DNA of 64,000 nucleotides from Clostridium folliculivorans (GCF_024341905.1 NZ_BQXY01000002.1:496001-560000); one strand, 5' to 3'; shown: positions 1-9,331, counted from the first letter of the stretch. Numbers and translations are program-made. Notes: a model not told the origin generated them from the sequence alone.

Positions 1-286
1 AAAATGCTCCTCTAACTATATTAGTGAAAGATAATGTTCCTATTGCGGTTCCTTCATCATCTTTTTTAAATATCCAAAGTCTTAGCATATTTTCTTTTAA
101 CATATTTTCTAGATCATTATTTAATTGTATTTCATGGGTTTCCTTTGTATAAAATTCTTCATCTTTAGTTGCTTCCCATTCTTCAAGAAAATCTCTATTT
201 CTCATATAATAGTCTAATACTTGTCCAGCATTCGCTTCATCTAAAACTTTTAAAATTAATCTTTTGGTTTCATAAAACTTTTGCAT
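1..286 (-). CDS. GNAT N-acetyltransferase (RimJ/RimL type), N-terminal part
   Basis: The reverse strand reads MQKFYETKRLILKVLDEANA and continues for 95 codons to the window edge, so the C-terminus is missing. The ETKRLIL start followed by an acidic helix and the later LRLWIFKKDD and GTAIGTLSFTNIVRGAF stretches are typical of the first half of RimJ/RimL-like GNAT enzymes, which transfer acetyl from acetyl-CoA to protein N-termini or small amines. A ribosome binding site AAGGTG lies just upstream of the ATG. The acetyl-CoA-binding motif would fall outside the window. The substrate is unknown. Confidence 0.7.
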   Translation of the reverse strand, partial: MQKFYETKRLILKVLDEANAGQVLDYYMRNRDFLEEWEATKDEEFYTKETHEIQLNNDLENMLKENMLRLWIFKKDDEGTAIGTLSFTNIVRGAF

Positions 287-708
287 GTAATTCACCTTTT
301 CCTCTTATCTTATTCATTAAAATAATAAATTCATATTAACTAAATATTATTTATAAATATTTTTATTTTAAACAATTTTTAAATTTAAGTTTTCAAATTA
401 AAATTTACGAATATTATTGTTTTATAAGATTAGTTAAATTAAATACTTTTTTATTTTTATTGAATTCATATAAATATATAATATTTTGATAATACTAACG
501 ACATACTGTTTAATTTCAAATTTTAATTTACAAATCGAACTTTATTTATCTAAATTATAACAAATATCATTCTAGAAAGGCAACCAGCTCTCTGATATGT
601 TAAATAAATACAATTTTTTTGACATATTAATAAAAACATTGTAAACTACATTTAGACAAACATTCTTGTTTAATTTAATAACAATATTCGTATTTAGAGG
701 TGTAACTA
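287..708. other. AT-rich intergenic region upstream of guaC
   Basis: This 420-bp stretch between the divergent GNAT and guaC genes holds no open frame with a ribosome binding site. I looked for a purine riboswitch because guaC follows, but the conserved purine-aptamer loops are not there. A weak promoter-like pair (TAGACA near 653, TAATAA near 676, 17-bp spacing) precedes guaC. Confidence 0.4.
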
Positions 709-1692
709 ATGGAAAATGTTTTTGATTATGAAGATATTCAATTAATCCCTGCAAAGTGTATAGTGAACAGTAGATCGGAATGTGATACCACTGTAGAATT
801 AGGTGGTCGTTCATTTAAGTTACCTGTGGTTCCTGCAAACATGCAAACCATTATAGACGAAAAAATTTCAATATATTTAGCTGAAAATGGTTATTTCTAT
901 ATAATGCACCGTTTTGAGCCTGAAAAGAGAATTGCTTTTATTAAAGATATGACTTCACGTGGATTATTCTCTTCAATCAGTGTAGGTGTAAAAGAAGATG
1001 AATATAGATTCATCGAACAATTAGCATCTGAAAATCTTGTACCTGAGTACATAACTATAGATATAGCACATGGCCATTCCAATGCGGTTATCGCAATGAT
1101 CCAACATATAAAGAAGCACTTACCAAACAGCTTTGTTATTGCTGGAAATGTAGGTACTCCAGAAGCAGTAAGAGAACTTGAAAATGCTGGTGCAGATGCT
1201 ACAAAGGTTGGTATTGGACCTGGTAAGGTTTGTATAACTAAAATTAAAACTGGATTTGGAACTGGTGGATGGCAATTAGCAGCACTTCGTTGGTGCGCTA
1301 AAGCAGCAAGCAAACCAGTTATTGCTGATGGAGGTATCCGTACTCATGGTGATATAGCTAAATCAATTAGATTTGGTGCAACCATGGTAATGATTGGATC
1401 ACTATTTGCAGGACATGAAGAATCACCAGGGATAACTATCGAAAAGGACGGTAAGCTATATAAAGAGTACTTTGGTTCAGCTTCAGAATATCAAAAAGGC
1501 GAGAGAAAAAATGTTGAAGGAAAGAAAATGTTCGTTGATTACAAAGGACCTTTAAAAGATACTTTAATCGAAATGGAACAAGATCTTCAATCTTCTATCT
1601 CCTATGCAGGTGGAAATAAGTTAGATGCTATCAGAAATGTTGATTACGTTGTAGTTAAAAATTCAATATTTAATGGTGATAAAGTCTACTAG
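709..1692 (+). CDS. guaC: GMP reductase
   Basis: A 327-residue TIM-barrel enzyme of the IMPDH/GMP reductase family, which deaminates GMP to IMP with NADPH and so returns guanine nucleotides to the adenine branch. The catalytic loop [11 protein letters not shown] places the active cysteine at residue 175, and the phosphate-binding segment is seen as [14 protein letters not shown]. The length fits the short GuaC2 type (about 325 residues) without the CBS insertion of IMP dehydrogenase, which favours reductase over dehydrogenase. The start has an AGAGGTG ribosome binding site. It stands alone and is followed by a hairpin terminator. Confidence 0.93.
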   Translation: MENVFDYEDIQLIPAKCIVNSRSECDTTVELGGRSFKLPVVPANMQTIIDEKISIYLAENGYFYIMHRFEPEKRIAFIKDMTSRGLFSSISVGVKEDEYRFIEQLASENLVPEYITIDIAHGHSNAVIAMIQHIKKHLPNSFVIAGNVGTPEAVRELENAGADATKVGIGPGKVCITKIKTGFGTGGWQLAALRWCAKAASKPVIADGGIRTHGDIAKSIRFGATMVMIGSLFAGHEESPGITIEKDGKLYKEYFGSASEYQKGERKNVEGKKMFVDYKGPLKDTLIEMEQDLQSSISYAGGNKLDAIRNVDYVVVKNSIFNGDKVY

Positions 1693-1799
1693 AACATCAA
1701 AAGAGATTAATACTTTGTGCATCTACAGATAGAGTTATATCTATTCTATCATTTATTATTTGTTAGATTAATACTAGATAAATATAAATTTCTAATTAG

Positions 1800-1846
1800 G
1801 AGCCTATATATTTTGTTGTACAGAATATATAGGTTCTTTTTATTTT
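1800..1846 (+). terminator. Rho-independent terminator of guaC
   Basis: A 12-bp stem (AGCCTATATATT at 1801-1812 against 1824-1835, one G-U pair) followed by CTTTTTATTTT. Confidence 0.8.
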
Positions 1847-1980
1847 AGTCTATCATATCTTTCAACTGCTAGTTTTCTATATTATTCTTTTGATTTTTCA
1901 ATATTTATTTGAAAACTTGACACTTAGTGTTATACATTTTCATACTTTATATAAAGATGTCCTACCTCAATCTGAATACT

Positions 1981-2030
1981 ATTTTCAAATCATGGAAATG
2001 GGATATCTATTCATCTATATATAGATAAAT
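1981..2030. repeat. Right-arm half of an F1 foldback; left member of inverted repeat around the BBE gene
   Basis: Positions 1981-2012 are the reverse complement of 3660-3691 with 29 of 32 bases matching and a perfect 20-base core (1993-2012 against 3660-3679). The core ends in GGGATATCTATT, which has the form of an F1 right arm. The two copies face each other across the flavin oxidoreductase gene. Confidence 0.75.
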
Positions 2031-2074
2031 CAATGTGCTTATGGTGTAGTTATTAATTTTTTCGAGGTGAGAAT

Positions 2075-3391
2075 GTGGACTTTCAAGGGTTAACAGGTAA
2101 AGTAATAACCCCTTCAGATAAAGAATATCAAATTTTAAGACTTGAATATAATCGTGACATTAATAAATTTCCTCTTGCTATTGTTTATTGTTACAATAAT
2201 ACTGATATTTCAAACGCAATAAAATGGTGCAAAAAAAATGATATACCTCTTCGTATTCGTACTGGAGGTCATAATTACGAAGGATATTCAACAAGTAATG
2301 GTGCTTTAATACTGGATACAACTTATATGAACAATGTTGAAATTGATGAAAAAAATGACATTGTAAAAATTCAAGCTGGTGCTAGACTTGGCAAAGTATA
2401 TTCAGAGCTTGCGAAAAAAGGCTATGCCTTCGCAGGAGGGACATGCCCAACTGTTAGCATCTCTGGCTTAACTCTTGGTGGTGGAATAGGATTGTCCTGC
2501 AGAAACTTTGGTTTAACTGCTGACAATCTCTTAGGACTAGAAATGGTAAACGCCAAAGGAGCCTCAATCACCGCTAACAACCATGAAAACCCAAAGTTAT
2601 TCTGGGCTTGTCGTGGAGCTGGTAGCGGAAACTTTGGTGTTGCAACTTCATATATTTTTAAAGCTCAAAAAGTAAGTAAAATTACGATTATAGAGCTTAG
2701 ATGGGATAATGAATCAATGGAAGACTTTGTAGAATTATGGCAATATTGGCTTAAAACTGCTGATAATAAAATAAGCTGTTTTGCTGGCTTTAACAAAGAA
2801 GGTATCTATTTAAACGGCTTTTTATATGGCACAAAAGCTGAAGCTAAATTGATATTAAAGGACTTTTTATCACTACCAAATTTATTAAAAAATTCTTCAA
2901 TTGAATATGTTGCTTTTATCGATGCTATAAAGGCCATTAGTGCCTTCTACGATCCACCAAATAAGTTTAAAGCAACTGGAAGATTTGTATATAAACCTTT
3001 ATCTAGAAAAGATCTTAGGAAATTGGTTCAATATATAAACAACAGTCCTGGTATAGATGAATGCTTCATAAGGTTATATTCTCTAGGTGGAGCTATAGAT
3101 GATATTCCCAATAACCAAACAGCCTATTACTATAGAAAAGCTGAATATATACTATGTATAACCGCAGATTGGGAAGAGGATGAGGTTTCATATGAATATA
3201 AAAATTGGGTTGAAAAAGTTTTTAGATTTGTTAAGCCTCTTACTAATGGTTCCTATGTTAACTTCCCCTATGCTGAATTAGAGGATTATGGTCATGAATA
3301 CTATGGCAAAAATTATTACCCTCTTAAAGAAGTTAAAAAGTTATATGATCCAACTAACTTCTTTAAGTTCCAGCAATCAATAACCCTCTAA
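2075..3391 (+). CDS. FAD-linked oxidoreductase of the berberine bridge enzyme (BBE) family, bicovalent flavin
   Basis: A 438-residue protein of the PCMH-type FAD-binding family with a BBE C-terminus (DPTNFFKFQQSI near residue 425). The two residues that attach FAD covalently in bicovalent members are present: His66 in RTGGHNYEG and Cys142 in GLSCRNFGLTADN. Such enzymes oxidise sugars, alcohols or ring systems and usually pass electrons to O2, which is notable in an anaerobe. The start is GTG with ribosome binding site GAGGTG; the overlapping ATG one base earlier is in another frame. There is no signal peptide, so it is probably cytosolic. It stands alone, flanked by a 32-bp inverted repeat (1981-2012 and 3660-3691), and is followed by a perfect 34-bp palindrome. 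Confidence 0.88.
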   Translation: MDFQGLTGKVITPSDKEYQILRLEYNRDINKFPLAIVYCYNNTDISNAIKWCKKNDIPLRIRTGGHNYEGYSTSNGALILDTTYMNNVEIDEKNDIVKIQAGARLGKVYSELAKKGYAFAGGTCPTVSISGLTLGGGIGLSCRNFGLTADNLLGLEMVNAKGASITANNHENPKLFWACRGAGSGNFGVATSYIFKAQKVSKITIIELRWDNESMEDFVELWQYWLKTADNKISCFAGFNKEGIYLNGFLYGTKAEAKLILKDFLSLPNLLKNSSIEYVAFIDAIKAISAFYDPPNKFKATGRFVYKPLSRKDLRKLVQYINNSPGIDECFIRLYSLGGAIDDIPNNQTAYYYRKAEYILCITADWEEDEVSYEYKNWVEKVFRFVKPLTNGSYVNFPYAELEDYGHEYYGKNYYPLKEVKKLYDPTNFFKFQQSITL

Positions 3392-3402
3392 TACGTAATA
3401 AC

Positions 3403-3436
3403 TTAAACAATATCATTTATAAATGATATTGTTTAA
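3403..3436. repeat. Perfect 34-bp palindrome after the BBE gene
   Basis: Each half is TTAAACAATATCATTTA. It begins 12 bp after the stop codon and has no T-run, so it is not a normal terminator. It may act as a 3'-end hairpin or a protein site. Confidence 0.7.
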
Positions 3437-3554
3437 ATCAAGGTATCACTACTTTAGCTACTTAAACAAGTGTTTCATCTTTAGCAACACCTTAATTTCT
3501 ATAATTATAATTAAACTAAATAAATTTTCTTACTATTATCAATTTCCCAATTAT

Positions 3555-3652
3555 ATAAATAAACTACTTCATATTAGAACTTATCCAAATAAACATTCGT
3601 AGAATAACCAAAATCTTTATTTGGAGTTTAAGGATTGAAGTAGTTTATCTGT
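3555..3652. repeat. F1 foldback element, copy b
   Basis: Outer arms ATAAACTACTTC and GAAGTAGTTTAT are perfectly complementary. An inner stem pairs CCAAATAAA with TTTATTTGG. The unpaired inner segment contains ATATTAGAACTTAT, which recurs in other F1 copies. Confidence 0.8.
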
Positions 3653-3655
3653 TTA

Positions 3656-3770
3656 AGCGGAATAGATATCCCATTTCCACGATTTAAAAACATACCAATA
3701 ATCTATTTAACTATTAATGGTATATAACTTGATTTATAAATTCTATTTGTAACTGGTTTATCTATATCTT
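3656..3770. repeat. F1 foldback element, diverged copy c; right member of inverted repeat around the BBE gene
   Basis: The left arm ATAGATATCCCATTT and the right arm AACTGGTTTATCTAT pair only in part. The left arm is the partner of 1993-2012 on the other side of the BBE gene. It ends close to the 3' end of the Fe-S protein gene. Confidence 0.6.
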
Positions 3771-3784
3771 AGCACTTCAGTTTT

Positions 3785-4633
3785 CTATCTACTTATTGCT
3801 ATAGGGTTTCTTCCCTCACAAGGTACACCACTTTGACACAATCCACAACCTGATCCAGCTTTAGGGCTAGCTCCAATAGCTTCAGCTTTTTTTCTAGATT
3901 CCTCACCATAAACATATTTCATACATTTTACTTTATCATGACCTTCTCTTGTTATGGCATTTACAGGACATCTCTTTATACATGCTCCACATATCCCCTT
4001 GCTGCATAGCAAGCAGTTTTCAGTATGATTTTTATATTTTCTCACATCTGGCGTAAGCTTTAGATCAGTTACTAAAGATATCAATTTAATTGCAATTCCT
4101 TTGTCTGTAATAAAAGCATCATTTATAGAAAAAGTACCTAAGCCTGAAACATAAGCCACGTGACGTTCTGACCAGTTTGAAGTAGGTCCATTGTGTGATC
4201 CTGTAATTTTGAACCACTGAGAATGATATGGTGCTATAGCTCTATAACCCATATCTTTAAAATAATTCTCCATATGAGTGGATAAAGCTCTAATAAATAC
4301 CTCGTCACCAAAAGTACGAGTTAATGTCCACTCTCTTGATGGCCAATCCTGCAATCCCCTGTTACTTTTCCTTGTCTTTTCGTTTATAGGAAGTACTATA
4401 CTAATTACTGTACCAGTTCTAAAACTACTTTTTTCAAAGGCTAATTCAAAAATTTCCTTTGGTGTGTAATGATGCTCACCTATTATATTCTTATATTCTT
4501 TAAATAAATCATCTTCGGAATCAGCAAAACCTATAATTGGCTCTTCAAAATAATAACCATCAATTTCTTCAAACCAATTTTCTTTACTATCTTTAAAAAA
4601 CCTCTTAATCTCTTCTCTTATTTTGTTTTCCAT
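3785..4633 (-). CDS. 4Fe-4S double-cluster protein, QueG-like (epoxyqueuosine reductase family)
   Basis: A 282-residue cytosolic protein. The C-terminal third has a ferredoxin-like cluster arrangement: CLLCSKGICGACIKRCP near residue 207, further cysteines in VKCMKYVYG, and CGLCQSGVPC near residue 263. This resembles the double 4Fe-4S region of QueG, but the protein is shorter than QueG (about 380 residues) and lacks its HEAT repeats, so true epoxyqueuosine reductase activity is doubtful and a generic reductase role is safer. The ribosome binding site is GGAGGGG. A 24-bp palindrome at 4695-4718 lies in its upstream region, and the MarR gene precedes it on the same strand; the two may form a redox-responsive pair. 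Confidence 0.7.
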   Translation of the reverse strand: MENKIREEIKRFFKDSKENWFEEIDGYYFEEPIIGFADSEDDLFKEYKNIIGEHHYTPKEIFELAFEKSSFRTGTVISIVLPINEKTRKSNRGLQDWPSREWTLTRTFGDEVFIRALSTHMENYFKDMGYRAIAPYHSQWFKITGSHNGPTSNWSERHVAYVSGLGTFSINDAFITDKGIAIKLISLVTDLKLTPDVRKYKNHTENCLLCSKGICGACIKRCPVNAITREGHDKVKCMKYVYGEESRKKAEAIGASPKAGSGCGLCQSGVPCEGRNPIAISR

Positions 4634-4694
4634 ATTAACCCCTCCGTACTTTTAATATCTTAAAAACTTTAATATCAAATAAAAAAGAATTAGT

Positions 4695-4718
4695 AGTATC
4701 GTGCATATACACGATACT
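4695..4718. promoter_or_regulatory. Palindromic operator candidate before the Fe-S gene
   Basis: Nine-base arms AGTATCGTG and CACGATACT around CATATA. The centre, GTGCATATACAC (4701-4712), matches 10 of 12 bases of GTGTATCTACAC at 5188-5199, in front of the marR gene. The distance to the T-run on the minus strand is too long for a textbook terminator, although a double role cannot be excluded. Confidence 0.6.
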
Positions 4719-4729
4719 TATTAAAAAAA

Positions 4730-5167
4730 TTAAGGCACCAATGCCTCAATTTTTGAAAGTAACTTTGTAAAAGCATCCAGGTTATCCTTGCCTAGATAAT
4801 CATCTAAATAGCTTTGAGCTTTGTTCCAAAGTACCTCTGCTGATTTATAAACTTCTTTTCCTTTATCTGTTAACTTCAGTTGTCTATTTCTTGTACCTTC
4901 TATCGCGATATCATCGATGTAACCTCTTTCTTCAAGAGGTTTAAGATTTCTCACAAGAGTGGTCCTATCCAATCTTATGCTAATTGCCAAATTACTTACA
5001 CTTACTGGTCCTAAAGCATCTATATGCTTTAGCAAAGAAAACTGTCCTATCTTCAAACCACTTGGAGCAAGGAACTCGTCATAAACTTCAGTTATAGCAT
5101 GAGATGCTCTTCTTAAATTGAGACAATTACACTTAGATGATTTTTTATCATAAACCTTAATATCCAT
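4730..5167 (-). CDS. MarR-family transcriptional regulator
   Basis: A 145-residue winged-helix repressor. The DNA-recognition part reads SVSNLAISIRLDRTTLVRNLKPLEERGYI (about residues 55-85), followed by the wing TRNRQLKLTDKG. The N-terminus carries Cys-x-Cys (SSKCNCLNLRR), a possible thiol sensor. The ribosome binding site GAGAAGGTG is well placed. A clear promoter lies upstream (TTGACA at 5230-5235, TATTAT at 5207-5212, 17-bp spacer, minus strand) with an inverted repeat at 5187-5200 immediately downstream of the -10 box, so self-repression is likely. The Fe-S protein gene downstream carries a similar site and is the likely regulated partner. Confidence 0.85.
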   Translation of the reverse strand: MDIKVYDKKSSKCNCLNLRRASHAITEVYDEFLAPSGLKIGQFSLLKHIDALGPVSVSNLAISIRLDRTTLVRNLKPLEERGYIDDIAIEGTRNRQLKLTDKGKEVYKSAEVLWNKAQSYLDDYLGKDNLDAFTKLLSKIEALVP

Positions 5168-5186
5168 ATTATCACCTTCTCGTTTC

Positions 5187-5235
5187 AGTGTATCTACACT
5201 ATCTTTATAATATGCCTTTGTTAGACTTTTGTCAA
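5187..5235 (-). promoter_or_regulatory. marR promoter with overlapping operator
   Basis: Minus strand: TTGACA, 17 bp, TATTAT, followed by the inverted repeat AGTGTA-TC-TACACT (plus-strand 5187-5200) at the expected transcription start. The same 12-mer theme recurs before the Fe-S gene. Confidence 0.7.
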
Positions 5236-5310
5236 TATCAATTAGAGGTTTACTATATTATGTAATTAATTATTTTAAGATTATAATTTTGTAGTATGTA
5301 TATTAAGATA

Positions 5311-7056
5311 TTATTTATATATATCCGAAAACTCAATTTTAATTCTCTCAACATAGTTTTCTTTAGTACTTATTTGCTTCTCATCCCACTGCCTTAAACT
5401 TCCTTCACTTAGCACTTTAACTGGTAGTTTCACTGAAAACTTAGTCCCCATTCCATATTTACTTTCTGCATAAATAGATCCATTATGCATTTCAACTAAT
5501 GATTTCACTAAAGATAGTCCTATTCCACTACCTTCATGTCTTCTTATAAATGTTTTATCTACTTGCCTAAATCTATCAAATATTATATTTAGTTTTTGGC
5601 TTGGAATCCCTATTCCAGTATCTTCGACTGTAATGGTTATGTATTCTTCTCCATCGATAATATTCACAAAAATTTTTCCTCCGTCAGGGGTGAATTTTAC
5701 CGCATTTGATAAGAGGTTAAGCATTATTCTTTCAATCTTATCCAAATCACAAGCCATTATCTTTTCTTCTATCTCGGTATCGAAAATAAGATCTAGATTA
5801 TTATTATTAATATAATCTGCAACTGATAAAGTAATTTCTTCAACTATATTTACAATATTACAATTAACCATATTTAATTCAAAATACCCTGAATCAAGTT
5901 TAGTAGAGTCTATTAAATTATTTATAAGCCTCAATAATCTAAAACAATTTTGCTTTTCAACATTTAAGTTGTTTAATATTTTTGCCTTATCAACAGCTTT
6001 TTCCTTGTTTTCAATTTCTGCTCCGATTACTTGTATAGCACCAAATATTATGTTTAAAGGTGTTCTTAGCTCATGTGAAATGTTTGCGAAGAATTCAGTT
6101 CTTAGATTTTCTAATTCATATGCCTCTTCTTGTAAGGCTAGTTCACTTAACTTCCTATCCGTAATATCACGAACACTTACTACAATCTCTTCTTTCTCCT
6201 CAAATCTAATTGAACTAATATTAAATTCAGCCCAAAATTCATCATTATTCTTTGTCTTACAGATGCACTCCAATACTATAGGTCTAGCATTTGTAGCTTT
6301 ATTAAAGATTTGAAGCATCTTTTCTTTTGTTATCACAGACTTTGATGATATCATGTCTATTATATTCATCTTTCTTAGTTGATCTTCAGAATAATTAAAC
6401 ATAAAATAAGATCTACGGTTTGCATCTACTATGTTTCCATTAAAATCATTTATAAATATAGCGTCATTTACTGAATTAAAAATAGTATCAAGATATTTCT
6501 GATTTTTAGCAAGTTCTTTTTGGGAACTTTCATACTCTAAATGTCTTAATCCACTTTCAGCTAAAGTAGTTACTAGCCCTAAGTAATAATCTATGATACT
6601 TTTAACCTTTTTCCTTGTCCATCTAGGAACTTTACTTAGTGCAGCAATGTACTCTTCCTCATCAAAATTAAATTGTCGAGCTTGTCTTTTAAAAAACTCA
6701 ACATCAACTTCTTCATCCTTATAAAAAAATTGCCCCATAAAAATTGTAGCTACATGTTGTCCATATATGATAATAGGCACTCCTATATCCCACATATTGT
6801 TTAAACATCTGTATTCTATGTATCTACTATCTTTTATATGGTCATTTATATACTTATCGCTACTCAAGCAGCGGCTACAAGTATTTGGATGAATTCTATG
6901 AAATTTTGTACAAATATCTTGCCATCCAGTTTTTATATATATTGTCCCGTCTACATCAATAAGTCCTACAGGAATTCCGGATGCTTCATAAAGGCTTTCT
7001 GACATTTTTTTAAAAGAATCAATATTAAATACCTCTGAAAAATTGATCTTTCCCAT
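5311..7056 (-). CDS. Orphan sensor histidine kinase with PocR and PAS domains
   Basis: A 581-residue soluble kinase without membrane segments. Residues about 10-175 form a PocR sensory domain with cysteines at 49, 60, 63 and 84, and residues about 185-305 a PAS domain (SVNDAIFINDFNGNIVDANR). The kinase core follows: H box with phosphorylated His328 (ANISHELRTPLN), N box NLLSNAVKFTPDGG, DTGIGI, and GSGIGLSLVKSLVEMH. No response regulator lies nearby. The core and the extreme C-terminus (IKIEFSDIYK) closely resemble the kinase at 56451-58385. In clostridia orphan kinases commonly feed Spo0A; that role here is inference. The PocR cysteines could hold a metal or redox ligand. The ribosome binding site is AAAAGGGGT. 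Confidence 0.88.
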   Translation of the reverse strand: MGKINFSEVFNIDSFKKMSESLYEASGIPVGLIDVDGTIYIKTGWQDICTKFHRIHPNTCSRCLSSDKYINDHIKDSRYIEYRCLNNMWDIGVPIIIYGQHVATIFMGQFFYKDEEVDVEFFKRQARQFNFDEEEYIAALSKVPRWTRKKVKSIIDYYLGLVTTLAESGLRHLEYESSQKELAKNQKYLDTIFNSVNDAIFINDFNGNIVDANRRSYFMFNYSEDQLRKMNIIDMISSKSVITKEKMLQIFNKATNARPIVLECICKTKNNDEFWAEFNISSIRFEEKEEIVVSVRDITDRKLSELALQEEAYELENLRTEFFANISHELRTPLNIIFGAIQVIGAEIENKEKAVDKAKILNNLNVEKQNCFRLLRLINNLIDSTKLDSGYFELNMVNCNIVNIVEEITLSVADYINNNNLDLIFDTEIEEKIMACDLDKIERIMLNLLSNAVKFTPDGGKIFVNIIDGEEYITITVEDTGIGIPSQKLNIIFDRFRQVDKTFIRRHEGSGIGLSLVKSLVEMHNGSIYAESKYGMGTKFSVKLPVKVLSEGSLRQWDEKQISTKENYVERIKIEFSDIYK

Positions 7057-7498
7057 ACCTTACCCCTTTTATAAATATATTCAATATAAAGCTATCTAGC
7101 TGAATTTAAGTTTTTTCTGTATTTATACAAAATTACAAATAATGTAAAATAATTATAAAGTTACTTGCTAAAAGCACAAGACTTTTAAAATTTATAAAAC
7201 TTTTTTTATGGAATATCCTTTGAATCACAACCACAATATATCCAACGCAATTGCTTAGTGAAATTATTATTGTACAAATTATAATACACCTTCCAATATA
7301 TTGTAAATACATATTCATAGTGCAAATACCGATTAAAATGTAAAATTAAGGTGATTATTTATATAAAAAAATGCAACACATCAAATTTTTCATTGAATAT
7401 GCTGCATCTATAGATGTAATTTGGTTAAATCCGCTTTTTAAAGGGTCTCCAAGGTATTTTATTAACATAATACCTTATTACATCTTCATTTACTTATA
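7057..7498. other. Intergenic region between kinase and serS
   Basis: About 440 bp. A 61-codon hydrophobic open frame on the minus strand (7133-7318) has no ribosome binding site and is not called. The end nearest serS holds an F1 foldback (7409-7488). Confidence 0.5.
7409..7488. repeat. F1 foldback element, copy q
   Basis: Arms GATGTAAT (7413-7420) and ATTACATC (7477-7484) enclose an inner stem AAGGTATT / AATACCTT. It sits directly downstream of the serS stop codon and may double as a transcript-end hairpin. Confidence 0.65.
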
Positions 7499-8776
7499 TT
7501 ATTTAATTACTGCCATTCCACCCATATAAGGTTGTAATGCTACTGGAATGTTTATAGAACCATCTTCATTTAAGTTGTTCTCTAAGAACGCAATTAACAT
7601 TCTTGGAGGAGCTACTACTGTATTGTTTAGTGTATGTGCAAAATATTTACCGTTTTCACCATCTACACGTATTTTTAAACGACGTGCTTGAGCATCTCCT
7701 AAGTTTGAGCAGCTTCCTACTTCAAAGTATTTCTTTTGTCTTGGAGACCAAGCTTCTACATCTACTGATTTCACCTTAAGATCAGCTAAGTCACCTGAAC
7801 AACATTCCAAAGTTCTCACTGGTATATCTAATGAACGGAATAAATCAACTGTATCTTTCCATAGTTTGTTGTACCAATCCATACTTTCTTCTGGTTTACA
7901 TACAACAATCATTTCTTGTTTTTCAAATTGATGAATTCTGTAAACTCCTCTTTCTTCTATTCCATGAGCTCCTTTTTCTTTTCTGAAGCATGGTGAGTAA
8001 CTAGTTAAAGTATGAGGAAGTGAAGCTTCTGGTAATATTGTATCTATATACTTACCTATCATAGAATGCTCACTTGTTCCTATAAGATATAAGTCTTCAC
8101 CTTCTATTTTATACATCATTGCATCCATTTCAGCAAAACTCATAACACCTGTTACAACTTCACTACGAATCATGAAAGGTGGTATACAATATGTAAATCC
8201 ACGATTTATCATAAAATCTCTAGCATATGATATAACTGCAGAATGAAGTCTAGCTATATTGCCCATTAGATAGTAGAAACCATTTCCAGCAACCTTTCTA
8301 GCACTATCTAAATCAATACCGCTAAGTTTTTCCATGATTTCAGTGTGATATGGAATCTCAAAGTCAGGTACTACTGGCTCACCAAAACGTTCAACTTCCA
8401 CATTTTCACTATCATCTTTACCTATTGGAACACTTGGATCTATGATGTTTGGAATTATCATCATTATATCCTTAACATTTTTCTCTAATTCGCCTTCTTT
8501 TACTTCTAGTTCTGCCAAACGTGCAGAATTTGCAGCAACTTGTTTTTTCATTTCTTCAGCTTCTTCTTTTTTTCCTTGAGCCATTAATGCACCAATGCTC
8601 TTTGAGATTTTATTTCTATTTGCTCTTAAAGAATCAGCTTCTTGCTTTGCATTTCTTAGTTCAGCATCTAAAGCTATAACTTCATCAACTAAACCTAACT
8701 TATTATCTTGAAACTTATTTTTTATGTTTTGTTTTACTATTTCAGGGTTTTCCCTTACAAATCTTAAATCTAACAT
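7499..8776 (-). CDS. serS: Seryl-tRNA synthetase
   Basis: A 425-residue class II aminoacyl-tRNA synthetase charging tRNA-Ser. It starts MLDLRFVRENPEIVKQNIKN, has the long antiparallel coiled-coil tRNA-binding arm at about residues 30-105 (rich in K, E and A), and class II motifs in the C-terminal catalytic domain, including YRIHQFEKQEMIVVC and the motif 3 region NNTVVAPPRMLIAFLEN. The length matches bacterial SerRS exactly. The ribosome binding site is AGGAGGG. The gene lies behind a T-box leader (9060-9325), so expression should rise when uncharged tRNA-Ser accumulates. Confidence 0.96.
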   Translation of the reverse strand: MLDLRFVRENPEIVKQNIKNKFQDNKLGLVDEVIALDAELRNAKQEADSLRANRNKISKSIGALMAQGKKEEAEEMKKQVAANSARLAELEVKEGELEKNVKDIMMIIPNIIDPSVPIGKDDSENVEVERFGEPVVPDFEIPYHTEIMEKLSGIDLDSARKVAGNGFYYLMGNIARLHSAVISYARDFMINRGFTYCIPPFMIRSEVVTGVMSFAEMDAMMYKIEGEDLYLIGTSEHSMIGKYIDTILPEASLPHTLTSYSPCFRKEKGAHGIEERGVYRIHQFEKQEMIVVCKPEESMDWYNKLWKDTVDLFRSLDIPVRTLECCSGDLADLKVKSVDVEAWSPRQKKYFEVGSCSNLGDAQARRLKIRVDGENGKYFAHTLNNTVVAPPRMLIAFLENNLNEDGSINIPVALQPYMGGMAVIK

Positions 8777-9059
8777 AATTTACCCTCCTGATACATTTAT
8801 CTATTTATAATATTTTAAAAGCACAGTAATATAAACATTTACCTAAATGGTTACTTTTACATTGTAAGATAATAATTAATAATTTACAATGCTATCTTTA
8901 AATACTGTATTTATTATAACAATTTATGTCTAATGGTATCTCTAAATTAAGAACATATTAATAATGAATAAATATACATATTCTTCTTCTTTTATTCTTT
9001 ATCTTAATATTATATATTAAATCTGTTATGCATACTTATCCATAGATCTCATTGGATTA

Positions 9060-9325
9060 TAATTTCCTTAAGAATAAAAAAACTCCCATCCCAAATATAA
9101 AAAATGGGACGGAAGTACTCCGCGTTGCCACCCAAATTGCTGAAATAGTTAAAATTCAGCCACTCGAAAGTAATATAAAGGTTACCAACCTTTCGATTCA
9201 TCACCGACAGCTCCAAAAGTGGAAAGATTTAGTACTTCACCGATTTGCACCAACCATCGGCTCTCTGAAGAAATCCAAAAATCGTAGCTTTTATAATCAC
9301 TGTTTTTTGTATATGTTGTTATTAT
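9060..9325 (-). ncRNA. T-box leader of serS
   Basis: On the minus strand the T-box core TGGGTGGCAACGCGG (plus 9120-9134) is followed by a terminator stem (plus 9086-9093 with 9105-9112) and a run of seven T. Further upstream are the stem I hallmarks AGAGAGCCGATGGTTGGTG and GGTGATGAATCGAAAGG. An AGC codon at plus 9210-9212 lies near the expected specifier loop and would match serine, but I could not fold the stem to prove it. The ORF-like stretch on the plus strand here is a shadow of this RNA. The leader ends about 285 bp before serS. Confidence 0.9.
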
Positions 9326-9331
9326 GTATCA

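Noticed and set aside
287-708. Possible purine riboswitch before guaC
   Set aside because: The conserved junction and loop sequences of the purine aptamer are not present.
7133-7318. 61-residue hydrophobic open frame on the minus strand
   Set aside because: No ribosome binding site, poor start context, and AT-rich DNA readily gives such frames.
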